From Myxococcales bacterium (GTDB lineage Bacteria; Myxococcota_A; Polyangia; Fen-1088): 64,000 bases of DNA. Positions within the stretch are counted from its first letter, which is position 1. Each line of letters opens with the position of its first letter. The position numbers and the translations under genes were made by a program. Positions 7,700-18,414 of this stretch are shown here, in pieces. Location of the stretch: contig JAGTJU010000001.1 in NCBI GenBank assembly GCA_022184915.1, forward strand, positions 1,056,057 through 1,120,056, given 5' to 3'. A model generated the notes under the pieces. That model did no database searches. It had not been told where the DNA came from and saw only the letters and a list, made by a program, of their open reading frames with translations.

Positions 7700-8929
7700 T
7701 CAGATCGAAGGCGATGGCACCTTGGAGCTGTGTGCCGAGCGTGGCTCTGCCTTGAATGCCAGCCCGAAGAGGACCGCCACCACAACGGCAGCAAGGGCAG
7801 GGAGGTACCAGAGGGTCCAGTCATGAGTGATGCGCCCCCCCGCATCGGTGCGGGCGTGGGCGTCCACCACCAAACCCGAGATCTTGGCGCCGATCAACAT
7901 GCCCACGCCGTACGTGACGAGGGTGATGAAGCCCTGCGCGCTGGCTTGAAGGGCCTTTGGCGCCTTGCGATCCACGTAGATCTGACCACTGACGAAGAAG
8001 AAGTCGTAGCAGACACCGTGCAGAAGGATGCCGAGATAAAGCGCGGTCATGAGGGGCGGCACCGCCTGTCCGCCGAGCGCAAAGAGCACGTAGCGCGCGG
8101 CCCAGGCCAGCATACCCACCAGCATCACCCACTTGATGCCCAGGTGACGGAGGCAGAGCGGGAGCAGCAGCATGAAGGCCACCTCCGACATCTGGCCGAA
8201 GGCCATTTTTCCCGCGGCGTTTTCGATGCTGAGCTCGTTCAAAAAGGCATTGGTGAAGTTGTAGTAGAAGGAGAGGGGAATCGAGATGAGCAACGAGCTC
8301 GACACCAGCACCGCGAAGGAGCGATCCTTCATCAAGGCCAGCGCATCGAGCCCGAGCGCGGCGGCGAGCGAAACCTTTTGGCCGGCGGCCCGCGGGGGTG
8401 TAACAGGCAAGGTAAAGGCATAAACGCCCAGCAAGGCGGAGGCCCCGGCGGCCACCCTCATGGGAGTGGCCGTCGCTTCCCATTCGAGCAGCCCCACCAC
8501 CCATCCCGCCACGATCCAGCCCACGGTCCCAAGAACACGGACGCGCGGAAACTCCTCGGTGGGATCCTTCATGTGGCCGAAGGCCACCGTGTTGACCAGC
8601 GCGAGCGTGGGGGCGTAGGCCAAGGCGTAGGCCAGGAGCACCCAGAACAAAGTGGAAGGCGCAAGCACGCGTGAGGCGATCACCAGCAAACCGGCGCCGG
8701 CGAGGTGCAAGCATCCCAGTACCTTCTGCGCCTGGAAGAACCGATCTGCGACCATGCCCACGAAGAGCGGGGCCACCAGCGCGCCCCAGGCCACGGTGCT
8801 GTAGGCGCTGCTGGTCTGCACGGCCGAAAAACCGTGCTGCATCAGGTAGGTGCCCAGGGTGACGTACCAGGCCCCCCAGATGAAGAACTGAAGGAACATC
8901 ATGACTGACAGCTGAAACCGAATGCGCAT
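7700..8929 (-). CDS. MFS transporter, nucleoside:H+ symporter-like
   Basis: 409-residue polytopic membrane protein with about twelve hydrophobic segments. The start MRIRFQLSVMMFLQFFIWGA and the following segment YVTLGTYLMQHGF match the nucleoside:proton symporter (NupG/XapB) branch of the major facilitator superfamily. The conserved loops FVGMVADRFF and LHGVCYDFFFVSGQIYVDRK are typical of that branch and of its uncharacterised bacterial relatives. The ATG at 8929 begins straight at the first membrane helix; upstream in-frame sequence is not membrane-like. The substrate is unproven: nucleosides are likely from family membership, but sugars are possible in this group. Confidence 0.85.
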   Translation of the reverse strand: MRIRFQLSVMMFLQFFIWGAWYVTLGTYLMQHGFSAVQTSSAYSTVAWGALVAPLFVGMVADRFFQAQKVLGCLHLAGAGLLVIASRVLAPSTLFWVLLAYALAYAPTLALVNTVAFGHMKDPTEEFPRVRVLGTVGWIVAGWVVGLLEWEATATPMRVAAGASALLGVYAFTLPVTPPRAAGQKVSLAAALGLDALALMKDRSFAVLVSSSLLISIPLSFYYNFTNAFLNELSIENAAGKMAFGQMSEVAFMLLLPLCLRHLGIKWVMLVGMLAWAARYVLFALGGQAVPPLMTALYLGILLHGVCYDFFFVSGQIYVDRKAPKALQASAQGFITLVTYGVGMLIGAKISGLVVDAHARTDAGGRITHDWTLWYLPALAAVVVAVLFGLAFKAEPRSAHSSKVPSPSI

Positions 8930-9082
8930 GGCGGGTCTTTCCTGGTAGCCCTGCAAGGGAGGGAGCGAATCATCTCCGGCCGCTGTCGTATTGGCAGCAA
9001 AAAAGAGGGGAGCGTTGTTGATGTTCGCGTGCCCGTGCCCGGGGCGCTTCCCTCGCCCGCCGACCGACGTTAGGATCTCCTC

Positions 9083-9421
9083 ATGGAGAAGGGGCCCGGG
9101 GTGCGCGATCGGCGGGTCGACATCAACATCGAGTTCGACGCGCTGGGTAAGCTCCTGTCGGAGTACGTGACCAACGTGTCTCGCTCGGGCGCCTTCATTC
9201 ACACGCGCGACGCCTGGCCCGTGGGCACCCGGTTGCGGTTGCGCTTCACGGTGCTTGCGGAGGATCCCGAGATCCTCGAAGGGGCCGCCACCGTGGTGCG
9301 CGTGTCAGAGGCCCCACCGGGCATGGGCGTGGTTTTCATGGACCTCACCCCGGCTTCACGGGCTCTCATTGCCCGGCTGGTGTCCCGGGGGACGCCCCGT
9401 CGACCCCGGGCGCCTGGCTGA
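9083..9421 (+). CDS. Single-domain PilZ protein
   Basis: 112 residues made up almost entirely of one PilZ domain, a cyclic-di-GMP binding module. The N-terminal arginine motif is present as VRDRRVDINIEF and the second motif as NVSRSGAFIHT. The arrangement matches the myxobacterial PilZ subgroup. No output domain is attached, so it would act by docking to a partner. It diverges from the transporter gene, and a carbonic anhydrase gene begins 30 bp downstream. Confidence 0.88.
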   Translation: MEKGPGVRDRRVDINIEFDALGKLLSEYVTNVSRSGAFIHTRDAWPVGTRLRLRFTVLAEDPEILEGAATVVRVSEAPPGMGVVFMDLTPASRALIARLVSRGTPRRPRAPG

Positions 9422-9451
9422 GGCCAAGCCCCGTGCTAGAGTGCGCCCGCT

Positions 9452-10099
9452 TTGATTGACGCCCAGGAGGCCCTCGAGCGGCTACGCGAAGGCAACAAGA
9501 GGTTCGTTTCGAATCTGAGGAGTCTCGAATCGATGCTGAGCTACACCCGGCGCGCCGAGATGGCCTCGCGCCAGGAGCCTTTCGCCATCGTGCTCGGCTG
9601 CTCGGACTCTCGCGTGCCGTTGGAGATGGTGTTCGATCAGGGCCTGGGTGACCTGTTCGTGATTCGCGTGGCGGGCAACATCGTGGCCCCCTCCCAGGTG
9701 GGCAGCGTGGAGTTCGCGGCGAGCCGCTTTGGCAGTCGTCTCGTGGTGGTGCTGGGCCACACGCAGTGCGGGGCCATCAGCGCCACCCTGGAAGAGCTGG
9801 AAGGCGCGGAGCCCTCGGCTTCGCGGAACCTGCGGTCCATCGTGGACCGGGTCAGACCCGCCTTGGAGCCACTCGTGGAATCGGAACTCGCTGCCGACCG
9901 TGAGGCCCTGCTTCACCTCGCCGTCCGCGCCAACGTGCGCATGGCGGCCAACCAATTGCGCCACGGTTCGGCCCTGCTCGAGCAGCTCGCGCAGGACGGC
10001 CTCACGGTGGTGGGCGCCGAGTACGATCTGGCGACGGGTGAGGTGGAGTTCTTCGACGGGCCCGTCCACGGCAGCTCGTCGGCCGCCTCAAGGCCCTAA
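9452..10099 (+). CDS. Beta-class carbonic anhydrase
   Basis: 215-residue zinc enzyme interconverting CO2 and bicarbonate. The zinc ligands are visible as C50 with D52 and R54 in LGCSDSRVP, and H103 and C106 in LGHTQCGA. Length and block order match bacterial beta-carbonic anhydrases. The start appears to be a TTG at 9452 (MIDAQEALERLREGN), which gives the standard family N-terminus. The 3' end overlaps the convergent MoaD-MoaE gene by 12 bp. It could supply bicarbonate for carboxylases such as the biotin carboxylase encoded later in the window, but that link is inference. Confidence 0.92.
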   Translation: MIDAQEALERLREGNKRFVSNLRSLESMLSYTRRAEMASRQEPFAIVLGCSDSRVPLEMVFDQGLGDLFVIRVAGNIVAPSQVGSVEFAASRFGSRLVVVLGHTQCGAISATLEELEGAEPSASRNLRSIVDRVRPALEPLVESELAADREALLHLAVRANVRMAANQLRHGSALLEQLAQDGLTVVGAEYDLATGEVEFFDGPVHGSSSAASRP

Positions 10100-10753
10100 G
10101 CCCACCCACGTTGCGCCGTCGGCGCCGATCTCTTTTTTCCAGATCGGCACGCGCTCTTTGAGGCGGTCGATGACGGCCCGGCAGGCGTCGAAGGCCTCGG
10201 CGCGATGAGGGGCCGACACGGCGATCACCACGGCCAACTCTCCCACGCCCAGGGCGCCGAGGCGGTGGTGAACGGCCACGCGTGTCCCCGGCCACTCGGC
10301 CTGGACCTCGTCGGCCAGTGCCGTCATCACCTGGATCGCCATGGGCACGAAGGCCTCGTACTCGAGTCTCACCACCTGCGCGTGGTGGCCGTGGTCGCGC
10401 ACCGTGCCCGTGAAGGTGACCAGCCCCCCCTGCCCGGGGCTTTGAACGGCTGCGACCACCTCGTCAAGTGACAGGGGGTGCGTCTCGATCGCCACCCGGC
10501 GGGGATCGGCGCCTCCGGCGACCGGCGGCAGCAGCGCCACTTCGTCGTCGGCCCGCAGGCGGGTGGCGCGCGGCACGACCTTACGGTTCACGGCCACCGA
10601 AAGGTGGGGCAGAAGCCCGACGAGGGCCGGATGCCGGTGCGCGAGTGCGGCCAGAAGGTCTTCGACCGACAGCCCTTCGGCGACGTCGAGCTGCTCTTCA
10701 TCGAGCCGCACGCGCTCGCGCAACACCGCGAAATACAAGACCTGGACCTTCAC
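10088..10753 (-). CDS. MoaD-MoaE fusion, molybdopterin synthase
   Basis: 221 residues combining both molybdopterin synthase subunits. Residues 1-81 are MoaD, a ubiquitin-like sulfur carrier starting VKVQVLYFAVLRERV (GTG start) and ending LLPPVAGG at the thiocarboxylate-forming Gly-Gly. Residues 88-221 are MoaE, with GLVTFTGTVRD, LEYEAFVPMA and the catalytic-lysine block RVPIWKKE. MoaD normally needs a free C-terminal glycine, so the fusion presumably requires cleavage after GG81, as reported for the MoaX fusion of mycobacteria. No other moa gene is in the window. Confidence 0.9.
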   Translation of the reverse strand: MKVQVLYFAVLRERVRLDEEQLDVAEGLSVEDLLAALAHRHPALVGLLPHLSVAVNRKVVPRATRLRADDEVALLPPVAGGADPRRVAIETHPLSLDEVVAAVQSPGQGGLVTFTGTVRDHGHHAQVVRLEYEAFVPMAIQVMTALADEVQAEWPGTRVAVHHRLGALGVGELAVVIAVSAPHRAEAFDACRAVIDRLKERVPIWKKEIGADGATWVGLGP

Positions 10754-10847
10754 GAGGGCGGGTCTTAGCAGACCCACGCTCCAAACGGCACGCGTGTCCA
10801 CAAAGTGTCCACAGGAAAAACCAAGGAATCCTAGTGCGATAGAAATT

Positions 10848-10876
10848 TTGCATTGACGGACCGAGGTGACTAGATT
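10848..10876 (+). promoter_or_regulatory. Candidate sigma-70 promoter for the SprT-like gene
   Basis: TTGCAT (10848-10853) and TAGATT (10871-10876) are spaced by 17 bp, in a locally AT-rich gap between divergent genes and about 80 bp before the SprT-like start. This is a pattern match only. Confidence 0.3.
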
Positions 10877-10954
10877 CATTTTCGTCGCTGCGTCACCTAC
10901 ATCGCGCACATAAAACCACAGAAACCCCCATCCGACCGACGCGAGGCAGATCCG

Positions 10955-11860
10955 GTGAGCCCCAACATCCGACGCCCTGACGAGCCGCCCCCCATGGTGA
11001 ATAATCGATTGGTGAGCCAACGCGGACCCGAACGCTCTGCGGGCACGGCCGCCCGCGCCGCGGCCCGCCGCCAGGCGAGCGCGGCGGACGACAGCGCCGG
11101 CGCGTCGCCCAGCCAGCTGCGGCGCCGTCCGGCCCGCCGTGCACCGGCGCGCGAGGTGCGCATCGAACCGGCGCGCTCTCCCGAGGAGACCCGCCTCGAG
11201 CAGCTCGTGGGAGGCCACATGCCGCCGGGGAAAGCGCTCGAGCTGCGGCTCACGGACAACCGCTACACGATGATCACGGTGCGGCGCCGGACCGATGGGT
11301 ACGGTGTGAGGGTGCACAGGATGTTCGCGGCAGCCGACGTGCGCGTCACGCGGCATCTGGCCCGGTACATCGTGCACAACGATCCCCGCGCCTCTTTGGC
11401 CCTGGGGGACTTCATTCGTGACAACGACAGCGTCATCAAGGACCAGCCCCGCCGGCGGCGGCCCCTCAAGGTGCGGACCCAGGGCAAGGTGCACGACCTG
11501 CAGAAGATCTTCGACGAGCTCAACGAGGCCCACTTTCGAGGCAAAATACGTGCGCGCATCACCTGGGGAACGGCCCCACGCCGGGAGGGGCGCCGACGTT
11601 CGATCAAGATGGGCAGCTACGCGGTGGAGGATCGGGTGATCCGCATCCATCCGGCCTTGGACAACGAGGCCGTGCCTGCATACTTCGTGGCCTGGATCGT
11701 GTTCCACGAGATGTTGCACGACAAGCATGGGGCCGTGGAAAAAGGCGGCCGCCGCTGTTACCACACGCCTGCCTTCATGGCGGAGGAGCGCTCCTTTCCG
11801 GAGTACGAAAAAGCTCACGCCTGGGAAAAGTCGAACATTCAATCGCTGCTCGCCGGCTGA
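10955..11860 (+). CDS. SprT-like zinc metalloprotein
   Basis: 301-residue protein whose C-terminal third is SprT-like. It carries the zinc motif H251-E252-M-L-H255 in IVFHEMLHDKHG, preceded by LQKIFDELNEAHFRGKIRAR, the canonical SprT substrate-binding block. A later histidine in CYHTPAF could be the third ligand. Residues 1-75 are basic and low in complexity; 75-160 form a beta-rich segment of unknown nature. SprT/Spartan relatives degrade DNA-crosslinked proteins, but the role in bacteria is poorly defined. The start is uncertain: GTG at 10955, or ATG at 10994 (MVNNRLVSQ). Confidence 0.8.
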   Translation: MSPNIRRPDEPPPMVNNRLVSQRGPERSAGTAARAAARRQASAADDSAGASPSQLRRRPARRAPAREVRIEPARSPEETRLEQLVGGHMPPGKALELRLTDNRYTMITVRRRTDGYGVRVHRMFAAADVRVTRHLARYIVHNDPRASLALGDFIRDNDSVIKDQPRRRRPLKVRTQGKVHDLQKIFDELNEAHFRGKIRARITWGTAPRREGRRRSIKMGSYAVEDRVIRIHPALDNEAVPAYFVAWIVFHEMLHDKHGAVEKGGRRCYHTPAFMAEERSFPEYEKAHAWEKSNIQSLLAG

Positions 11861-12038
11861 GGGCCTGAAGGCGCCCCGGGCGCCGTTGCCAAATTGGCAG
11901 GTTCCGCGAGGAGCCGGCGGACGGATTGTCGCTCGTCGCTGGCCCCCGCCGGGGCTCTCCCCCAAATTGGCGGTGTTTTCGTGCCTGGCCCGGCGCATCG
12001 ACGCTTGGAACGGATGATGCTAAGTCGCAGGCCACACC

Positions 12039-12578
12039 ATGCGTCGCCTTGGATCCCTCAACGCTCTCCGGTGCCTGGGCTTGCTGCGTCTCGGCGTCCT
12101 GCGCTTGGGCCGCTCGCCGCTCGGCCTTCTGTGTCTGTTTCTCGCGGCGGGCTGCGGCCACGCCGCCACGCTGCCGGGCACGACGGTGCCTGACACGCCC
12201 GAGAACCGCGCGATCCTCGAGACCGTGGAGGAGTACCGGACCCGGCTTCTCGAGCGCAATCTGGACGGGCTGCTGCTGTTGGCCTCGAAGACCTACTTCG
12301 AGGACTCGGGCACGCCCCAGGCGGACGACGACTACGGGTACGAAGGCCTGCGGCAGATTCTCCAGAAACGGCTCGGGCGTCTCAAAAGCCTTCGCTACCA
12401 GGTCCGTTACAAGACGGTGAAGCGTCAGGGGAACCGGGCCGATGTGGAGGTCCTCATCGACGGCTCCTTCGAACTGGCGGCGGAGGTGGGCGATCAGTAC
12501 CGCCGGGTTACGGACTTCCATCGCTTCGTGCTCGAGAAGAGCGACCAAGGCAAATGGAAGTTCCTGAGCGGGATGTAA
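12039..12578 (+). CDS. Lipoprotein with NTF2-like domain, unknown role
   Basis: 179 residues with a lipoprotein signal: basic N-terminus, hydrophobic stretch and lipobox LAAGC (C39). The mature part begins with a helix (AILETVEEYRTRLLERNLDG) and continues with strand-like segments ending KWKFLSGM, consistent with an NTF2/SnoaL-like cone fold. No catalytic residue is evident. It heads a run of three exported-protein genes (12039-14431); the next start lies at or inside its 3' end. Confidence 0.7.
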   Translation: MRRLGSLNALRCLGLLRLGVLRLGRSPLGLLCLFLAAGCGHAATLPGTTVPDTPENRAILETVEEYRTRLLERNLDGLLLLASKTYFEDSGTPQADDDYGYEGLRQILQKRLGRLKSLRYQVRYKTVKRQGNRADVEVLIDGSFELAAEVGDQYRRVTDFHRFVLEKSDQGKWKFLSGM

Positions 12579-12583
12579 GCGCC

Positions 12584-13267
12584 GTGGGGGGGACGCGGGG
12601 CGCGGGGGCCTTTCGTCACAGCCGCGCTTTGCTGCTGGCCGCGTCGTTGTCGTTTTGGGGAGCGGGCTGTGCAGGGCAAAAGCAGGTGGTCACGCCCAGC
12701 TACGTTCTCGAGGTGCCTGGTTTTTGGGAGGTCGAGCAGGCGAGCACCGGTGCGGACGTGCCCACCAAGGTGCGGATCGGGCAGTTTGGGGATGCGGTGA
12801 TCGATCAAGGCGCTGGGGCCCAGACGCCCGTGGCACGCAACTACGAGGCGCGCACGGCGGACGTGCACGTGTGGATCTACACGTGGCCGGCGGGGCCGAG
12901 CCGCGGGGCCCCGCGCGAGCAGGTGTTCGAGAAGCTTGCGCCGTTGCCGCTCTTTGCACTGACGGAACATCTCGTGCTTCCCGAACAGCCCCTCGAGTGT
13001 GACCGGTACCCACGGAGCTACCGCCTGGCAGGGCAGACGCTCGAGCCTTTCGACCGGGTCAAGCGCCCTGGTTTTCGGACCGTGCTTCTGGGCGGGCAGT
13101 TTCACGACCTGCTTCTGGGCGTCGTGGCGCGTGTCGAGTTCGAGCCGGACATGGCGCGCTATTGCCACAACCTGCGGAACCTGCAGGTTCAGCTGCAAAA
13201 CCTGCTCGACAGCATGAGCCTGGGAGCCCCCCATCCCGCGCCCGCGACGGGGCCTGCGTCGTTCTGA
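12584..13267 (+). CDS. Lipoprotein of unknown function
   Basis: About 227 residues with a secretion signal (RALLLAASLSFWGAGC) and a lipobox cysteine. The GTG at 12584, 5 bp after the previous stop codon, gives a compact signal peptide. An ATG at 12554 would overlap the upstream gene by 25 bp and add ten polar residues. The body is strand-rich (VTPSYVLEVPGFWEVEQA) with no family I can name. It sits between two other exported-protein genes, so a joint envelope role is plausible but unproven. Confidence 0.65.
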   Translation: MGGTRGAGAFRHSRALLLAASLSFWGAGCAGQKQVVTPSYVLEVPGFWEVEQASTGADVPTKVRIGQFGDAVIDQGAGAQTPVARNYEARTADVHVWIYTWPAGPSRGAPREQVFEKLAPLPLFALTEHLVLPEQPLECDRYPRSYRLAGQTLEPFDRVKRPGFRTVLLGGQFHDLLLGVVARVEFEPDMARYCHNLRNLQVQLQNLLDSMSLGAPHPAPATGPASF

Positions 13268-13327
13268 TCCGCCCGGGCCCGTGGCCGAGACTTTCCCTTC
13301 GGGACCAATCTGGGGTAGGAATCGCTC

Positions 13328-14431
13328 ATGAAGCGCGCGGTTCTGGCAGCTCTTTTGGGGATCTTCTGGGTCGACTTGGGCGCGAGGGCCCGCGCGCAGA
13401 GCCCCGCCGCGCCCGCAGGCCCATCCGCGGCGGCCGAAGCGGCGCAGCCCCCGCGCGCCGGAACCGATTGGACCGCCACCACCAGCGCCCGGCGCTCGCC
13501 GGCCGGCACCTTCGAGGCGCTGCTGGCCGAGGCTCTGCCGTCCGTCGATCTCGAGACGCTGATTGCGCCGTTTCTCGAGACCTGCAGCGAAGCGCGCCGC
13601 GAACTCGACAAAGCGCGGTGCCGGGGGAGCGTGGCGTTTTTGCGCCAAACCATGCCCGCGCACACCTACGCCCAGATCGTCACCGACCCGGATGCGGTCA
13701 CCGTGTCCGACTATGACGCCCGCGTGAAGGGCTTTCGGATCGGCGCCGTGGGGTGTTTGGCGTGCAAGCAGCCGGTCGCGCCCGGCAAAGGGCAAACCAA
13801 GCGGCTCGTGACCCTGAGCAAGCCGGACAAGTCGGCCCGTTCGCTTGCGGCCGCGCTCGAGGTGGCCCAGGCGTCGCTGACTTTCAACGACATCGTGGAA
13901 TCGCGCACGTGGCTGGCTCAGGTTCGTCCACACCTACGGGCCCAGTTTGTCTTCGAGCCGAGCGACCAAGAGTGGACCTTCGGTCCAAGCCGCGGGCTGG
14001 CGTTCAATCTGCTGGGGGCGCGCATCTTCAATCACTGCACGGGCGAAGTGCTGTATTCACAGCCACCCTCCGAGGCTCCGGCAGACAAGTACAGCGAGGG
14101 CAATGAGTGTGGGGAAGACGTCTCCGCTGCGTCGGGGGCCGCTTCCACGCTGCCGGACAAGCTCGACGCTGCGGAGATCTCGCGGGCGATGTTGGCGGTA
14201 CGGCCTGACATCGACGCTTGCCACAAGCAATTTTCCCTCCGCGGGCGTGCCGACATCGACGTGACCGTGAGCGGCAGCACGGGGGTTCCCCTCGGGGTGG
14301 TGCTGCGGGGAAGTCTCGAGGGCACTTTGGTAGGTCAGTGCCTCAAGGACGCGGTTCGCAAGGCGCGTTTCCCGCGGTTTCAGCGGGAGACCCAGGCGTT
14401 CAGCTATCCCGTGCTTTTCGATCGTCAGTAG
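13328..14431 (+). CDS. Periplasmic protein with AgmX/PglI-type C-terminal domain
   Basis: 367 residues with a signal peptide (MKRAVLAALLGIFWVDLGA, cleavage near ARARA-Q). Residues 60-230 form an unrecognised domain with cysteines at CSEARRELDKARC and CLACK. The last 90 residues (IDACHKQFSLRGRADIDVTV, then CLKDAVRKARFPRF) match the AgmX/PglI C-terminal, TonB-like domain common in myxobacteria, which usually forms periplasmic contacts in gliding or envelope complexes. It overlaps the convergent methyltransferase gene by 32 bp. Confidence 0.75.
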   Translation: MKRAVLAALLGIFWVDLGARARAQSPAAPAGPSAAAEAAQPPRAGTDWTATTSARRSPAGTFEALLAEALPSVDLETLIAPFLETCSEARRELDKARCRGSVAFLRQTMPAHTYAQIVTDPDAVTVSDYDARVKGFRIGAVGCLACKQPVAPGKGQTKRLVTLSKPDKSARSLAAALEVAQASLTFNDIVESRTWLAQVRPHLRAQFVFEPSDQEWTFGPSRGLAFNLLGARIFNHCTGEVLYSQPPSEAPADKYSEGNECGEDVSAASGAASTLPDKLDAAEISRAMLAVRPDIDACHKQFSLRGRADIDVTVSGSTGVPLGVVLRGSLEGTLVGQCLKDAVRKARFPRFQRETQAFSYPVLFDRQ

Positions 14432-15587
14432 CGGCGGCCGTACCAAGCTCGAAGCGCATCAAGCGGACCTCGAGCCCTCCGTTCCAAAGGCGGTGCGAGA
14501 ACGCGGGGCGCACCGTGAGCGTGCGGGCGAAGAGCGGGTCGGGAACGAGCACCACGGCGGCCCACCCCCAGACCCGGTGCAGCGCAAGAGCAAGGTCGCG
14601 GGCTACGTCATCGTGCCCGCTCGTCCCTCGGTCCAGCCGCTCGCCGTAAGGTGGGTTGGTGCAGAGGGTCCCCTGCGGGGCTGGGGCGGTGAGGCGCGAC
14701 AGAGCAGCCGTTTCGACTTGTAGATCGCCCAGCACGCCGGCAGCGGCCGCGTTCTCGCGTAACGCCTCGAGGGCTGCGGGGTCGTGGTCACGCACCCAGA
14801 TGGGCGCGGGCGCACGAGGCAACACGGCGGCGCGGGCTGCCTCTTTCATGCTCGTCCACTCACTGCGCATCGTGAGCGAGGGCCAGCGCTCGAAGCCGAA
14901 GCTGCGATCCAGTCCTGGGGCCTTGTGGCGTGCCCTCAGCGCGTGTTCGATCGCCAGGGTGCCGGAGCCCGCCATGGGATCCAGGAAGGGCGCCTCGGGG
15001 CTCACGTTGCCGAGGGCCAGCACCGAGGCCGCGAGGGTCTCTTTCAGGGGCGCTTCGGTCATGGACACGCGGTAGCCGCGCCGATGCAGGGGTGCGCCCG
15101 CGAGATCCAAAAACAGGCGGCCCTGCGTGCCATTGACGTGCAAGGCCACTTGAAGGTCCGGGTCGCGGGGATCGACGTTCGGGCGCCGGCCGAGCTGCAC
15201 CCGCAGCCTATCGACGATCGCATCCTTGGCCTTGAGCGCCGCAAACTGTGAGTTCGTGAAGGCGGCCGAGCCGCTGACCTGCGCACGCACCGCGAAGGTG
15301 TGGTCCGCTCCCAGGTGGTCCTGCCAGGGAAGCTCGTACACCGCTTCGTAGAGGGACTCGGCCGACGAGGCGTCGAAGGCCGCGAGCTCGAGCAGCACCC
15401 GCATGGCCGTACGGGCATGCAAACAAATGCGCATGCCCTCCTCGAAGGTCCCGCGAAAGAACACACCTGCGCGTGCGCCCTTGGGCCCGCGGATGCGGAG
15501 GTTGACGAGCTCACGCCGCAGGGCACCCTCGGCGCCGGGCTCGCAGGTGACGAAAAAGGGATGGAGCGTGGGCGGCACGAGTCCCAC
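14400..15587 (-). CDS. rlmL: RlmL/YpsC-type 23S rRNA guanine N2-methyltransferase
   Basis: 395 residues. The N-terminal 60-160 region is a THUMP-type RNA-binding domain following HPFFVTCEPGAEGALRREL. The C-terminal half is a Rossmann methyltransferase with the SAM site FLDPMAGSGTLAIEHA and the catalytic NPPYGERL, which marks N2-guanine methylation. Length matches the stand-alone RlmL-N/YpsC group; the RlmK half fused to it in E. coli is absent. Exact rRNA specificity (G2445) is inferred from family. It lies just downstream of the ATP synthase operon on the same strand (28 bp after atpC) and may receive read-through. Confidence 0.82.
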   Translation of the reverse strand: MGLVPPTLHPFFVTCEPGAEGALRRELVNLRIRGPKGARAGVFFRGTFEEGMRICLHARTAMRVLLELAAFDASSAESLYEAVYELPWQDHLGADHTFAVRAQVSGSAAFTNSQFAALKAKDAIVDRLRVQLGRRPNVDPRDPDLQVALHVNGTQGRLFLDLAGAPLHRRGYRVSMTEAPLKETLAASVLALGNVSPEAPFLDPMAGSGTLAIEHALRARHKAPGLDRSFGFERWPSLTMRSEWTSMKEAARAAVLPRAPAPIWVRDHDPAALEALRENAAAAGVLGDLQVETAALSRLTAPAPQGTLCTNPPYGERLDRGTSGHDDVARDLALALHRVWGWAAVVLVPDPLFARTLTVRPAFSHRLWNGGLEVRLMRFELGTAAATDDRKARDS

Positions 15588-15615
15588 CGGGGAGCGCAGA
15601 GCGGGGCGGGGCCCG

Positions 15616-16038
15616 TCAGGCCTGTGAGGCAGAGCGGGCCGCAGCGTTCACGCGGGCCTCGGCCCACGCGCGGCGCAGCTGCAGAGCTTGGTGATCACCA
15701 CCAAAGTCGCCCTTCCAGTCAGTCAGCTGTTTTTCAGTCTCCGCGAGCTCTCCCGCGGCCGCCTCGCGGTTGATTCCGCTCGACCGCGTGGCCTGGGCCA
15801 CGAGAACCAGGACCTGCTCGCCCTTGGGCGTTTGAGCCACCTCGAGCAGCCCGTCGCTCACGGCGAACACTCGTTCACCCTCCCGCGTCCGGTAGGTCAG
15901 CACGCCCGGACGCAGGGCGGAGAGGAAGGGAATGTGACCCGGCAAGATGCCGAACTCGCCGAGGGAACCCGGCGCGATCACCTCATCGACCTCCGTGTCG
16001 ATGAGGGAGCCGCGGGGTGTGGTGATGGAAAGGCGCAT
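15616..16038 (-). CDS. atpC: ATP synthase F1 subunit epsilon
   Basis: 140-residue central-stalk subunit that couples rotation and can inhibit hydrolysis. The N-terminal beta-sandwich is clear (MRLSITTPRGSLIDTEVDEV, then FGILPGHIPFLSALRPGVLT), followed by the C-terminal helical hairpin. The ATG at 16038 gives the canonical start. It is the last gene of the minus-strand ATP synthase operon, 32 bp after atpD. Confidence 0.95.
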   Translation of the reverse strand: MRLSITTPRGSLIDTEVDEVIAPGSLGEFGILPGHIPFLSALRPGVLTYRTREGERVFAVSDGLLEVAQTPKGEQVLVLVAQATRSSGINREAAAGELAETEKQLTDWKGDFGGDHQALQLRRAWAEARVNAAARSASQA

Positions 16039-16070
16039 GCTCGGCGTTCCTCTTTGGGTGAAGGCCCGGC

Positions 16071-18408
<2,338 letters not shown>

Positions 18409-18414
18409 GGCGCT

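Noticed and set aside
10088-11998. 636-residue minus-strand frame spanning the MoaD-MoaE gene and the SprT-like gene
   Set aside because: Only its C-terminal 221 residues are a real protein; the rest is antisense to the SprT-like gene and low in complexity.
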